Source: Thermoplasmata archaeon (GTDB lineage: Archaea > Thermoplasmatota > Thermoplasmata > Lutacidiplasmatales > UBA184). From it: 64,000 nucleotides of DNA. Below are positions 51,917 to 59,661 of this stretch, piece after piece. The stretch spans positions 60,981 to 124,980 of the forward strand of contig DAHVCH010000006.1 in assembly GCA_027314165.1 (NCBI GenBank), given 5' to 3'. The notes beneath the pieces were generated by a model. That model worked only from the letters and a program-made list of their open reading frames with translations. It was not told the origin of the DNA and ran no database searches. The translations under genes were made by a program, and so were the position numbers. Within the stretch, counting starts at the first letter, position 1, and the number at the start of each line of letters is the position of its first letter.

Positions 51917-52698
51917 AGGCTCGGCCAGCACGAAGCCGCCCGACCCCCGACCATGGACCCGGGGCGGGTCGGGCCGCCGTCCCGAGGCGGGGCCGTCGCA
52001 CCCCCGGTGGCTGCCGCTCCCGCGGGGGGACGGCGGTCGGTCCATGGTCGAGATCGGGGCGAGCGGCAGCCTGGGCGGACCATTTCGGGCCCCGAGCGGA
52101 ATCCAGAGGGGGATGCCGGCTCTTGAGGGGGATGCCAGCGACCGCGAGGGGCGCTCCGAGGTCTGACGACATCACCCAGGCTGCGCGCAGGCGAGAGAGG
52201 CCCCCCGGAGGGGGAGTCCGAGGGGCGGTCAGCGGCCCGAGGGGCCGGAGGGCCGCGCGCGCGGCGGGCCCGTCCGGTGTTTCGGTGAAGGAAAGAAAAG
52301 CTCGGGCGAACCGAGAGCTCCCACGCGTCACTTGCACCCCCCCCTCTCGAGGAAGGGTTCCGTCATCGTGGTACATCAACGGGGCGGCAGTCCGGGGGGG
52401 GTCGGAGTGCCTCGCGTGCTACGGCATCGCACGTGGGCGTGCGCATTCGTTCTGACGCTGCCCCCGAAGCCTGTCCATGCGTCGAGCGGCTCCGTTCGCG
52501 GGGGGCAACATGCGGATCGGAGGCCGGCGAAGGGGGGAGCAGCCCTCGCCGGGGTGGGAGAGTCCCTCGGGGCGCCGCGGAAGCCCCCAACGGTTGTCCA
52601 CCGATGGGCGACCACGAAGGTGACGAGGGGATAGTCGCCGAGCCCTGTGCCCACGTCATGCCGGCCGTGGCGCCGAGGTCTCCCTCGGACCCGCTTTC
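51917..52698. other. Gene-free stretch of 782 bases
   Basis: The longest stretch without a recognised gene. Both strands carry only frames that are Arg/Gly/Pro-rich and show no family similarity. Features include a direct repeat GAGGGGGATGCCRGC at about 52107-52134 and a hairpin CTCGG-GCGAA-CCGAG near 52301. A lower-GC patch (GGTGAAGGAAAGAAAAGC) lies at about 52284-52301. A structured RNA is possible, but I matched no family. Confidence 0.4.
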
Positions 52699-53664
52699 CT
52701 AGAACTGGTCTCCCGCGTGCACGACCCATCGCGGGTCGTCGGTCCCCAGCTCGTGGGCGACCTCCTTCGCGCCGCCCTCGCCGCGCAGCGGGCGCGCCAT
52801 GAGGACGTACCACCCGGCCGGGACGAAGAAGTAGCCGCGTCCTCGCAGCTCTTCTCCCTGGTCCCGCACGCTGGAGAGCGTGAAGGCGGCGACCGAGGCC
52901 ATCGGGGCCTTCTGCTCCACCGCTCCGATGAGGGCCTCTGCGGCGGAAGGGCGCGTCACGACCAGCTCCCGACAGATGGCACGGAACTTGTCGGCATCGA
53001 CGCGCGCGAACCCGGTGACCCGTCGTCCCTCGCGCGCGACGAGGAAGTTGGTCTTCGGGTCGGTGTGGAAGATCCGGTGCTCGTCGACCAGGAAGTTGGG
53101 CGGGCGCGGGGTGAACCCCCAGCGACCGTGGGTGGCCTCGCCGTGCAGTCGGTCCAGGACGGGAAGGTCCGCGGGCGTCGCCGGTCGCACCTGGGGCGGC
53201 TTCGACCGCGCGGGCGCCTGGGCCAGCCGGCTGACGGCGACCGGGCTCTGGAAGATGTCGTGGTAGCCCAGACGCTCGTAGATCCCGTGGGAGCCCCAGG
53301 AGCGGTTGGTCCAGAGCGTGATGTGGTCGAACCCTGCACGCCTCTCCCGCCGGTGGATCTCCTCGAGGATCCTCCGGGCGATGCCGCGCCCGCTCTCGTC
53401 GGGACGCGAGCCGACCATCGCCACCCCCGAGATGCGATGGACCGCGCCGTCCGGATACGTGTAGGGGAGCCGCACGGTGATCGCGTGGCCGATGACCTGT
53501 TCCCGCTCCACCGCGAAGACCCCGACGTAGTCGGAGAGCGAGCCCTGCTTCCGCCAGGCCTCGATCGAGGTCTTGGGAAGGAACGACCCGAAAGCGGAGA
53601 GCTGGGTCGCCGCACGGCTCGCTTCCCACTCCGGTTGGAGATCGTCGTAGGTGACGAGCCGCAT
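52699..53664 (-). CDS. GNAT-family acetyltransferase (Eis-like, tandem domains)
   Basis: This 321-residue protein has an N-terminal GNAT domain with VAMVGSRPDESGRGIARRILEEIHRR, the acetyl-CoA-binding R/Q-x-x-G-x-G/A type loop, and GIYERLGYHDIFQSPVAVSRL after it. This is the order seen in Eis-type acetyltransferases. The C-terminal half (VRPATPADLPVLDRLHGEAT, VTGFARVDADKF, YVLMARPL) is a second, degenerate GNAT-like domain. The substrate is unknown; Eis relatives acetylate amines on peptides or aminoglycosides. It runs convergent to nothing and is divergent from the tRNA-Ala gene. Confidence 0.75.
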   Translation of the reverse strand: MRLVTYDDLQPEWEASRAATQLSAFGSFLPKTSIEAWRKQGSLSDYVGVFAVEREQVIGHAITVRLPYTYPDGAVHRISGVAMVGSRPDESGRGIARRILEEIHRRERRAGFDHITLWTNRSWGSHGIYERLGYHDIFQSPVAVSRLAQAPARSKPPQVRPATPADLPVLDRLHGEATHGRWGFTPRPPNFLVDEHRIFHTDPKTNFLVAREGRRVTGFARVDADKFRAICRELVVTRPSAAEALIGAVEQKAPMASVAAFTLSSVRDQGEELRGRGYFFVPAGWYVLMARPLRGEGGAKEVAHELGTDDPRWVVHAGDQF

Positions 53665-53767
53665 GCGCGCCCCAGAGGGGCGGTCCGAGAAAAACCCTCT
53701 CGAGCCTCCGGGGGGGCCCGAAGGGCCTCCTCCCCCCGTAGGGGTTTCCTGGGGACCTTCCAGTAAG

Positions 53768-53776
53768 CCTATTAGC
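53768..53776 (+). promoter_or_regulatory. TATA box of the tRNA-Ala gene
   Basis: CCTATTAGC centred about 36 bases before the tRNA 5' end, in otherwise GC-rich sequence. This is a normal distance for archaeal tRNA transcription. Confidence 0.5.
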
Positions 53777-53807
53777 CCCCCCGACTCGCCGCGGAGGACG
53801 GGGAGAC

Positions 53808-53910
53808 GGGCTGGTAGATCAGTGGAAGATCGCTACCTTGGCAAGGTAGAGGCCGCGAGTTCAAACGGTGGGGAGGACCTCCCTCCCTCCTGAAAATCTC
53901 GCCCAGTCCA
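53808..53910 (+). tRNA. tRNA-Ala (anticodon GGC) with an intron in the T-loop
   Basis: The exons fold into a complete 72-base tRNA. The acceptor is GGGCTGG/CCAGTCC with G3-U70, the alanine identity pair, and A73. The D-stem is GATC/GATC. The anticodon arm is CTACC-TTGGCAA-GGTAG, and the T-stem is GCGAG/CTCGC. The T-loop is complete (TTCAAAT) only if 31 bases at 53866-53896 are removed. CCA is not encoded. The split falls after T-loop position 59, a non-canonical place for an archaeal tRNA intron. Confidence 0.92.
53866..53896 (+). other. tRNA intron with a perfect bulge-helix-bulge motif
   Basis: The exon-intron junctions form the splicing-endonuclease substrate. The T-stem (GCGAG/CTCGC) is followed by the 4-bp central helix TTCA (53860-53863) with TGAA (53891-53894). 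This helix is flanked by the 3-base bulges AAC (53864-53866) and AAT (53895-53897). Cutting after the second base of each bulge releases 31 bases and restores TTCAAAT. The intron body is a hairpin, GGGAGG-ACCTC-CCTCCC. Confidence 0.85.
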
Positions 53911-54010
53911 CTCCCCCCACCCTGAGTAGCGGGCACGGGCCATCTGCGGCCGGCTCCCAGGGTCGGTCTTCATGCGGACCGAGGACGGACAAGGATCCGG
54001 GGCCGCGCTC

Positions 54011-54035
54011 TTCTCTTCTCTTCTCTTCTCTTCTC
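54011..54035. repeat. Pentanucleotide repeat (TTCTC)5
   Basis: Five perfect units inside a polypyrimidine tract of about 29 bases, between the tRNA-Ala and the regulator gene. It lies about 85 bases above the operator-like dyad. Confidence 0.9.
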
Positions 54036-54118
54036 CGACTTCGGGAGGCGCCGGGGCCGGGACCTCGGGCTGAGGACGGAACGCCGCGCCCGCCTCCGTT
54101 CCGGACGCCACCAATATG

Positions 54119-54139
54119 TGTCGAATACGACTTTCGACA
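54119..54139. promoter_or_regulatory. Operator-like dyad TGTCGA-N9-TCGACA
   Basis: A six-base inverted repeat spaced by nine bases, so the arm centres are about 15 bases apart. It ends 14 bases upstream of the TATA box of the HTH regulator. Its position just above the promoter elements suits an autoregulatory or activator site. Confidence 0.45.
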
Positions 54140-54152
54140 AATAGCGTCATCC

Positions 54153-54159
54153 TTTATTA
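54153..54159 (+). promoter_or_regulatory. TATA box of the HMG-CoA synthase regulator
   Basis: TTTATTA centred 26 bases before GTG 54182. The spacing sets the start of a leaderless regulator mRNA and excludes the longer upstream frame. Confidence 0.6.
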
Positions 54160-54181
54160 CCGACATCGCTCCGGTCGCCTC

Positions 54182-54859
54182 GTGCCTGTCGAGATCCGCG
54201 AGAAGATCGCCGGCGAGGTGGTCCTCTCCCCTCATCCGGGGAGGACGCTCCGGAAGTGGAGGGAGGACTTCGGCATCTCCCAGACGGAGCTCGCGCACCA
54301 GCTGGAGACCGTGCCCTCCGTGATCGCGGACTACGAGGCGGAAAGGCGGCAGAGCCCGGGAGCCGGGTTCATCCGGCGGTACGTCGACGGCCTGGTGGCC
54401 GTGGACAAGGCGCACGGGGGGCGGGTCATCCAGCGGATGGGCTTCCCTTCCCCGGCGGAAGGGATCTTGGCGATGCGCGAGTTCTCGATCGCGGTCCCCC
54501 TCACCACGCTCGCTTCCCTGCTGGACGCGAAGCCCGCGAGCCACGTGGACCTTCACCGGGACCTCCACGGGTTCACGCTCCTGGACGCGCCCCGGGCGAT
54601 CCTCTCACTGGGGGCCCAGGAGTTCGTCCAGGTCTACGGGTGGACGACCCAGAGGGCCCTCCTCTTCTGCGGCGTGAAGTACGGCCGTTCCCCGATGGTC
54701 GCGATCCGCGCCCACCCGCTCAAGCCCGCCGCCGTCATCTACTCCGCCCCCGGACGCATCGACCCGCTCGCGGTCCGCCTCTCGGAGGTGGAGAACATCC
54801 CGCTCCTCACCACGCCGTACGGACCGAAGGAGGTCCTCAAGCGGCTCGAGGAGATCTGA
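54182..54859 (+). CDS. XRE-family HTH regulator next to HMG-CoA synthase
   Basis: A 225-residue protein. The HTH (about residues 15-60) is TLRKWREDFGISQTELAHQLETVPSVIADYEAERR, a Cro/C1-type helix-turn-helix. A C-terminal domain of about 150 residues includes FTLLDAPRAILSLGAQEFVQVYGWTTQRALLFCGVKYGRSPM and ends YGPKEVLKRLEE. Proteins of this kind sit next to the archaeal HMG-CoA synthase gene in many archaea, so control of isoprenoid precursor synthesis is likely. The start GTG 54182 is fixed by the TATA spacing. There are 54 bases between its stop and the synthase ATG. Confidence 0.82.
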   Translation: MPVEIREKIAGEVVLSPHPGRTLRKWREDFGISQTELAHQLETVPSVIADYEAERRQSPGAGFIRRYVDGLVAVDKAHGGRVIQRMGFPSPAEGILAMREFSIAVPLTTLASLLDAKPASHVDLHRDLHGFTLLDAPRAILSLGAQEFVQVYGWTTQRALLFCGVKYGRSPMVAIRAHPLKPAAVIYSAPGRIDPLAVRLSEVENIPLLTTPYGPKEVLKRLEEI

Positions 54860-54913
54860 GCCGAGACGGTCCAACATCCCGAGGGAAGAGGAGAAAGGAG
54901 AGAGGTGAGCAAC

Positions 54914-55975
54914 ATGATGGAACAGACGGTCGGAATCGTGAGCTACGGCGCATACGTCCCGCGCTACCGGATCACCCCGCAAGAGATCGGGCAGGTCTGG
55001 GGGACCGACGGGGCGGCCATGGGCAAGGGACTGAACGTCGTTCGCAAGAGCGTCCCCAGCCCGGACGAGGACACCATCACCATCTCCACCGAGGCGCTGC
55101 GCATCGCGCTGACCCGGGGGAGGATCAACCCCCACGACATCGGGGCGATCTACGTCGGGAGCGAGAGCCACCCGTACGCGGTCAAGCCCACGGCGACGGT
55201 CGTGGCCCAGGCCGTCGGAGCGACGCCCTACCTCACCGCGGCGGACTTCGAGTTCGCGTGCAAGGCGGGAACGGCGGCGATCCAGACCTGCATGGGGATG
55301 GTCGCTTCCCGGATGATCACCTACGGCGTCGCCATCGGGGCCGACACTTCCCAGGGGGCCCCCGGGGACGCGCTCGAGTACTCCGCCAGCGCGGGAGGTG
55401 CCGCGCTCGTCATCGGGCGGGAGAACCTCATCGCGGAGATCAACGCGACCGAGAGCTTCACCACCGACACTCCGGACTTCTGGAGGCGGGAGGGCCAGCG
55501 TTACCCCAGCCACGGCGGGAGGTTCACGGGCGAGCCCGCGTACTTCCGTCACGTGGGGGAGTGCGGCCGCCGGATGATGGAGCTCGCGCAGACGGAGCCG
55601 AAGGACTACCAGCACGTCGTCTTCCACCAGCCGAACGGGAAGTTCCCCCAGCGCATCGGGAAGTCCCTCGGGTTCTCGGAGGCCCAGATGAAGTACGGGC
55701 TCGTGACCCCCTGGATCGGGAACACCTACTCCGGGGCGGCGCTCATCGGGCTCGCCAACGTGCTCGACCACGCCAAGGGCGGGGACCGGGTGCTCGTGGT
55801 GGGGTACGGGAGCGGAGCCGGCTCCGACGCGTTCGACGTGACGGTGACGGACCGGATCGAGTCCTACGACCGGAACCACGGGCGGCAGGTCCAGGAGTTC
55901 CTGGACGGGGGCGTGCCGCTGAGCTACGCCATGTACGCGAAGTACCGTGGCAAGATCCACCTGGGAGGTTCCTGA
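54914..55975 (+). CDS. Hydroxymethylglutaryl-CoA synthase (archaeal type)
   Basis: A 353-residue enzyme condensing acetoacetyl-CoA and acetyl-CoA into HMG-CoA, the entry to the mevalonate pathway for archaeal lipids. The catalytic residues are present: Glu in [13 protein letters not shown], Cys in [15 protein letters not shown], His in [20 protein letters not shown]. The length is that of the archaeal family. The ATG at 54914 was chosen because GAGGTGA lies six bases upstream; GTG 54905 is in frame. The next gene (thiolase-like) starts three bases after its stop and DUF35 follows, as in the known archaeal synthase/thiolase/DUF35 complex. Confidence 0.95.
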   Translation: MMEQTVGIVSYGAYVPRYRITPQEIGQVWGTDGAAMGKGLNVVRKSVPSPDEDTITISTEALRIALTRGRINPHDIGAIYVGSESHPYAVKPTATVVAQAVGATPYLTAADFEFACKAGTAAIQTCMGMVASRMITYGVAIGADTSQGAPGDALEYSASAGGAALVIGRENLIAEINATESFTTDTPDFWRREGQRYPSHGGRFTGEPAYFRHVGECGRRMMELAQTEPKDYQHVVFHQPNGKFPQRIGKSLGFSEAQMKYGLVTPWIGNTYSGAALIGLANVLDHAKGGDRVLVVGYGSGAGSDAFDVTVTDRIESYDRNHGRQVQEFLDGGVPLSYAMYAKYRGKIHLGGS

Positions 55976-55977
55976 AC

Positions 55978-57147
55978 ATGAGAGAGGTCGCCATCCTCGG
56001 CATCGGCCAGACGAAGTTCGGCGAGCTCTGGGACCGCTCGTTCCGGGAGATCGGGATCGAGGCGGGCTTCGCCGCCCTGCAGGAGGCGAAGCTCTCCTCC
56101 CAGGACATCGGCGCGCTCTACCTCGGGAACATGGCCTCCGGGAGCTTCATCGAGCAGGAGCACATCGCCCCGCTCATCCTCGACTACGCGGGGCTCGCCG
56201 GGCACCACCTGCCCGCCATCCGGGTCGAGGCCGGCGGGGCCAGCGGCGCCGTTGCCCTCCACCAGGCCTATCTCGCGGTCGCGAGCGGGGCGCACGACTT
56301 CGTCGTCGTCGGGGGAGCGGAGAAGATGACCGACGTCCCCGAGGACGTCCAGACGGACATCGCCAACGCCAGCGCCGACCAGGAGTGGGAGACGGTCTTC
56401 GGGGCCACGCTCCCGTCCCTGTGGGCCCTGGTCGCTCGGCGGCACATGCACGACCACGGGACCCGTCGCGAGGACTTCGCACGGATCCCGGTCATGGCGC
56501 ACGAGATGGGCTCGAAGAACCCGCTCGCGCACTTCCGGAACAAGATCACGCTCGACCAGGTCCTGGAAGGCTCGCCGGTGGCGGACCCTCTCGGGGTCAT
56601 GGACTGCGCTCCGGCCTCGGACGGGGCGGCGGCCGTCGTCCTCGGGCCGCTCGAGGTCGCCCGGAAGTACACGGACACGCCGGTCCGCATCGCGGCGAGC
56701 CAGGTCGCCTGCGACACGCTCGCGCTCCAGCACCGCAAGGACGTGACCACCGTCGAGGCGACGGTCGTCGCCGCGAAGGCGGCCTTCCAGCGTGCGAAGA
56801 AGTCGCCCAAGGACGTCCAGGTCGCCGAGATCCACGACGCCTACTCCATCAGCGCGCTCATGGCCCTCGAGGACCTGGGGTTCTACGCCAAGGGTGCGGC
56901 GGCCAAGGGTCTCTCCGATGGGGAGGTCGCCTTCGGGGGCAAGCTCTCCATCAACACCTCCGGCGGGCTCAAGGCCCAGGGGCAACCCTTCGGGGCCGTG
57001 GGCGTCGCGCAGGTCGCCGAGATCGTCCGCCAGCTGAGGGGTGACGCGAAGGACCGGCAGGTGAGCGGGGCCAAGCTCGGCCTCACGCACAACCTGGGCG
57101 GGACCGGCGCCACCAGCGTGGTCCATCTTCTCGAGAGGGCGAACTGA
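55978..57147 (+). CDS. Thiolase-fold partner of HMG-CoA synthase, catalytic Cys and His replaced
   Basis: A 389-residue SCP2/archaeal-type thiolase in the position of the acetoacetyl-CoA thiolase of the archaeal synthase complex. The fold motifs are all there: MREVAILGIGQTKFGELWDRS, VEIHDAYSI-like AEIHDAYSISALMALEDLG, NTSGGLKAQGQPFGAVGVAQ and THNLGGTGATSVVHLL. However, the nucleophile box, normally E-A-x-C-A-S-G, reads EAGGASG with Gly at residue 87 (codon 56236-56238). The G-H-P box also reads G-Q-P with Gln at 336 (codon 56983-56985). It may therefore be inactive as a thiolase and serve as a structural or CoA-channelling subunit, or use other chemistry. A GGAGGT site precedes the ATG. Confidence 0.88.
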   Translation: MREVAILGIGQTKFGELWDRSFREIGIEAGFAALQEAKLSSQDIGALYLGNMASGSFIEQEHIAPLILDYAGLAGHHLPAIRVEAGGASGAVALHQAYLAVASGAHDFVVVGGAEKMTDVPEDVQTDIANASADQEWETVFGATLPSLWALVARRHMHDHGTRREDFARIPVMAHEMGSKNPLAHFRNKITLDQVLEGSPVADPLGVMDCAPASDGAAAVVLGPLEVARKYTDTPVRIAASQVACDTLALQHRKDVTTVEATVVAAKAAFQRAKKSPKDVQVAEIHDAYSISALMALEDLGFYAKGAAAKGLSDGEVAFGGKLSINTSGGLKAQGQPFGAVGVAQVAEIVRQLRGDAKDRQVSGAKLGLTHNLGGTGATSVVHLLERAN

Positions 57148-57195
57148 GGGGACCGAGGAAGCTCCAAGGATCCGAGGAAGGAACGAGGTAGGAAC

Positions 57196-57693
57196 ATGAC
57201 CGTCGCAAGGTTCTGGAGAGAGACGCCACGACGCTACAACCTGGGAGGGAACCGGTGCAGCGCCTGCACCACCGTCTACTTCCCGCCGAGGGCCGTCTGC
57301 CCCACCTGCCAGAAGCACCGGCAGTCGCTGGGGAAGATGGAACCCTTCACGCTCTCGGGCGATGGGGAGGTCTTCTCCTTCACGCTCGTCCACGAGGCGG
57401 CCGAAGGGTTCGAGATGCAGGTCCCCTACGTCCTGGCGCTGATCAAGACCCCCGAGGGTCCCCTGCTCACCGGGCAGATCGTGGACATCTCCCTTGAGGA
57501 GGTCCACATCGGGATGAGGGTCCGCGCCGCCTTCCGGAAGCTCCGGGAGGACGGACGTGCCGGCGTCATCCACTACGGCTACAAGTTCTCCCCCGCCAGG
57601 GAGAACGGCGGCCGGGAAGCGGTCGCCTCGCCCGTATCTCAAGAGGCCCTTGCGCGGGCGGCCGCACGGGCCCAGGGGACCGCCCGGACGTGA
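57196..57693 (+). CDS. DUF35 / OB-fold zinc-ribbon protein of the HMG-CoA synthase complex
   Basis: A 165-residue acyl-CoA-binding OB-fold protein. The N-terminal rubredoxin-like zinc ribbon is NRCSACTTVYFPPRAVCPTCQ with two C-x2-C pairs, followed by the OB strands (GDGEVFSFTLVHEAAEGFEMQVPYVLALIKTPEGP). In known archaeal complexes this subunit bridges thiolase and synthase and holds the shared CoA site. The last 25 residues are Ala/Arg-rich. GAGGT precedes the ATG, and its stop overlaps the next gene by 4 bases. Confidence 0.92.
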   Translation: MTVARFWRETPRRYNLGGNRCSACTTVYFPPRAVCPTCQKHRQSLGKMEPFTLSGDGEVFSFTLVHEAAEGFEMQVPYVLALIKTPEGPLLTGQIVDISLEEVHIGMRVRAAFRKLREDGRAGVIHYGYKFSPARENGGREAVASPVSQEALARAAARAQGTART

Positions 57694-58568
57694 CCTCGCG
57701 CCCAGGGAGCCCCTCGGGCCACTCGGCCGACCCCGGTGGCCGGGGACCCGAGGGGAGGGAAGACGGCCCGTTCGGCGAGCCCACCGACACGGGCTCGGGG
57801 CGATCGGACCCGTCCTTCGCCGGGTCCTGGGAGAGCAGCGAGGCGGGGAACGGCCCGACCTCCTACGCCCGCGGCTGGGGCGACGGGGTGCGGGACGCGC
57901 TGCACTTCGTCACGCGCCTGGTCGCCCGCGGTCACACTCCTTCCGAGATCCGGGTCTTCGTCGAGAGCCGGCTCGGCCACCTCGAGGAGGAAGTCCGCCT
58001 CAAGCGGAAGACCCTCCTCTCCTCGCCCGCCGGGATCCCGGTGGAGAGCCTGGTCCGGGTGCAGCCTCGGGGGGCGACGGGCCCCTCCGCGTTCCCGCCC
58101 CCCATCCCCGGCTACAACTACCTCTTCCTGGAGGAGAGCCGGGTCGTCGGGCGCTCCTTCGTCCGAGAGCTGCTTCCCCGCGTCGGCCGCGCGCTCGCCA
58201 TCACGCGGCTCCCGAGCGAGCTGCGCCGCATGGCGACGCTCGAGGACCTCGTGATCCTCCATCTGGGCGGAGAAGGGGCGGCGGAGGAGGGCGTGGAGTC
58301 GGCCGAGTCGTCGCCCACCCAGCTCACCGGGCGCGTCGACAACTTCCTCAACGCGACCACGCAGCCCGCGCTCGTCTACCTGGAGGCGGTGGAGTACCTC
58401 AACACGCAGAACTCCTTCGACCTCACCACGAAGTTCGTCTACTGGCTGCACAGCAAGGTGCAGCAGCACCACGGTCTCCTCGTGCTCTCCGTCGACCCCG
58501 GGGCGTTCAGCCGTTCGCAGGTGGCGACGCTGGAGCGCGACTTCAACCACGTCGTCCGGGCGACCTGA
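57690..58568 (+). CDS. DUF835-domain protein
   Basis: A 292-residue protein coupled to the DUF35 gene by a GTGA overlap. The N-terminal 60 residues are Gly/Ser/Pro-rich and probably disordered. A charged helix (SEIRVFVESRLGHLEEEVRLKRKTLL) follows, then DUF835 at about 145-290: NYLFLEESRVVGRSFVRELL, ALAITRLPSELRR, PALVYLEAVEYLNTQNSFD (the conserved L-E-x-x-E-Y-L), and SVDPGAFSRSQVATLERDF. DUF835 occurs mainly in Euryarchaeota and Thermoplasmata; its role is unknown. The linkage to the mevalonate operon is noteworthy. Confidence 0.78.
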   Translation: MTSRPGSPSGHSADPGGRGPEGREDGPFGEPTDTGSGRSDPSFAGSWESSEAGNGPTSYARGWGDGVRDALHFVTRLVARGHTPSEIRVFVESRLGHLEEEVRLKRKTLLSSPAGIPVESLVRVQPRGATGPSAFPPPIPGYNYLFLEESRVVGRSFVRELLPRVGRALAITRLPSELRRMATLEDLVILHLGGEGAAEEGVESAESSPTQLTGRVDNFLNATTQPALVYLEAVEYLNTQNSFDLTTKFVYWLHSKVQQHHGLLVLSVDPGAFSRSQVATLERDFNHVVRAT

Positions 58569-58667
58569 GCCTTTCACGCGCCGCGGCCCGCCCCGGTCTC
58601 CGTACCGACGCGGACCCGCGAGGGTTCGCTCCCTCGCGGGGAGGTCCCGCAGGACGGCCGGGCCAGG

Positions 58668-59519
58668 TCAAGGGATGTCGCGGGGGTCACCGGCCATTCC
58701 CACCCGCTCGCCGCTCCTCAGGCCGTCGAGGGCGGCGACCTCCTGCGGCAAGAGGGTGAAGTCGAAGATCTGCGAGTTCTCCACGATCCTCTCGCGGTGC
58801 ATCGACTTCGGGATCAGCACGAGTCCATGTTCCACCCCCCATCGGAGGACGACCTGGGCCGGCGTCCGTCCGTGCGCGCGTGCGATACCCGTGATTGTGG
58901 GGTCGTCCAGGCGACGACCCCGGGTGAGCGGCGCCCAGGCCTCGACCAGGATCCCGCTCTTCCGGCAATGCTCGAGGAACTCGGGGTCGTGAACGAAAGG
59001 ATGGTACTCGACCTGGTCCACGGCGGGGGCGAGGTCGGAGTGGGCCGAGAGCTCCTCCAGGTGACGGACCGCGTAGTTCGAGACGCCCACGGACCTGCAC
59101 ACCCCCTCGCGACGAAGCTTCTCGAGGGCTCTCCAGGAGTCGAGCCGCTCCTGTGGGCGCTCGGCCCGGGGCCAGTGGATGAGGTAGAGGTCGATGTATC
59201 CCAGTCCCAGGCGCGCGAGGCTCTTTCGGGCGGCCTCCTGGGCGCGGTCGAACCCGTGTTCCGTGAACCATAGCTTGGTGGTGACGAACACCTCCTCCCT
59301 GGGGATCCCGCTCTCCCGGACCGCGACCCCTACGTCCTCCTCGTTCCCGTACATGGCGGCCGTGTCGATGTGACGGTACCCCGCCTCGAGCGCCCACCTC
59401 ACCGCCTGACGCGTGCCCTCCCCCGCCGGCGCTTGGAAGACGCCCAGACCAAGTTGGGGGATCTCCGGCCCTTGATCGAGCCGAAGCCGCGGAGCGACCG
59501 GCGACGCAGGGGCCGTCAT
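58668..59519 (-). CDS. Aldo/keto reductase
   Basis: This 283-residue AKR folds as a TIM barrel. The catalytic tetrad is present: Asp and Tyr in HIDTAAMYGNEEDVG, Lys in FVTTKLWF, His in YLIHWPRAE. The NADPH-binding end is LVLIPKSMHRERIVENSQIFDF. It reduces aldehydes or ketones, or keto sugars; the substrate is unknown. The start is ATG 59519; the frame stays open upstream through the neighbouring glycosyltransferase. It appears monocistronic, downstream of GT4 on the same strand. Confidence 0.9.
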   Translation of the reverse strand: MTAPASPVAPRLRLDQGPEIPQLGLGVFQAPAGEGTRQAVRWALEAGYRHIDTAAMYGNEEDVGVAVRESGIPREEVFVTTKLWFTEHGFDRAQEAARKSLARLGLGYIDLYLIHWPRAERPQERLDSWRALEKLRREGVCRSVGVSNYAVRHLEELSAHSDLAPAVDQVEYHPFVHDPEFLEHCRKSGILVEAWAPLTRGRRLDDPTITGIARAHGRTPAQVVLRWGVEHGLVLIPKSMHRERIVENSQIFDFTLLPQEVAALDGLRSGERVGMAGDPRDIP

Positions 59520-59661
59520 GGCGACGTGAGGCCCACCGGGGGGGATGAAGACGCGCGAGAGGCGGGGCGTGGCGCCCGACCGGCGTCCTGGCGCGCGCCC
59601 AGAGCGTGGGTGGGGAGCCCTCTCGCTTGCCGACGCCGGGGCCGGTCGGCTTCGGCCGAGC

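Noticed and set aside
51890..52045. Longer N-terminus for the small gene upstream of PAC2
   Set aside because: It crosses a strong TATA box; the residues are Pro/Arg/Gly shadow-like.
54116..54181. Longer N-terminus for the HTH regulator starting at 54116
   Set aside because: It would place the TATA box and the dyad inside the coding region; GTG 54182 is at leaderless distance from the TATA box.
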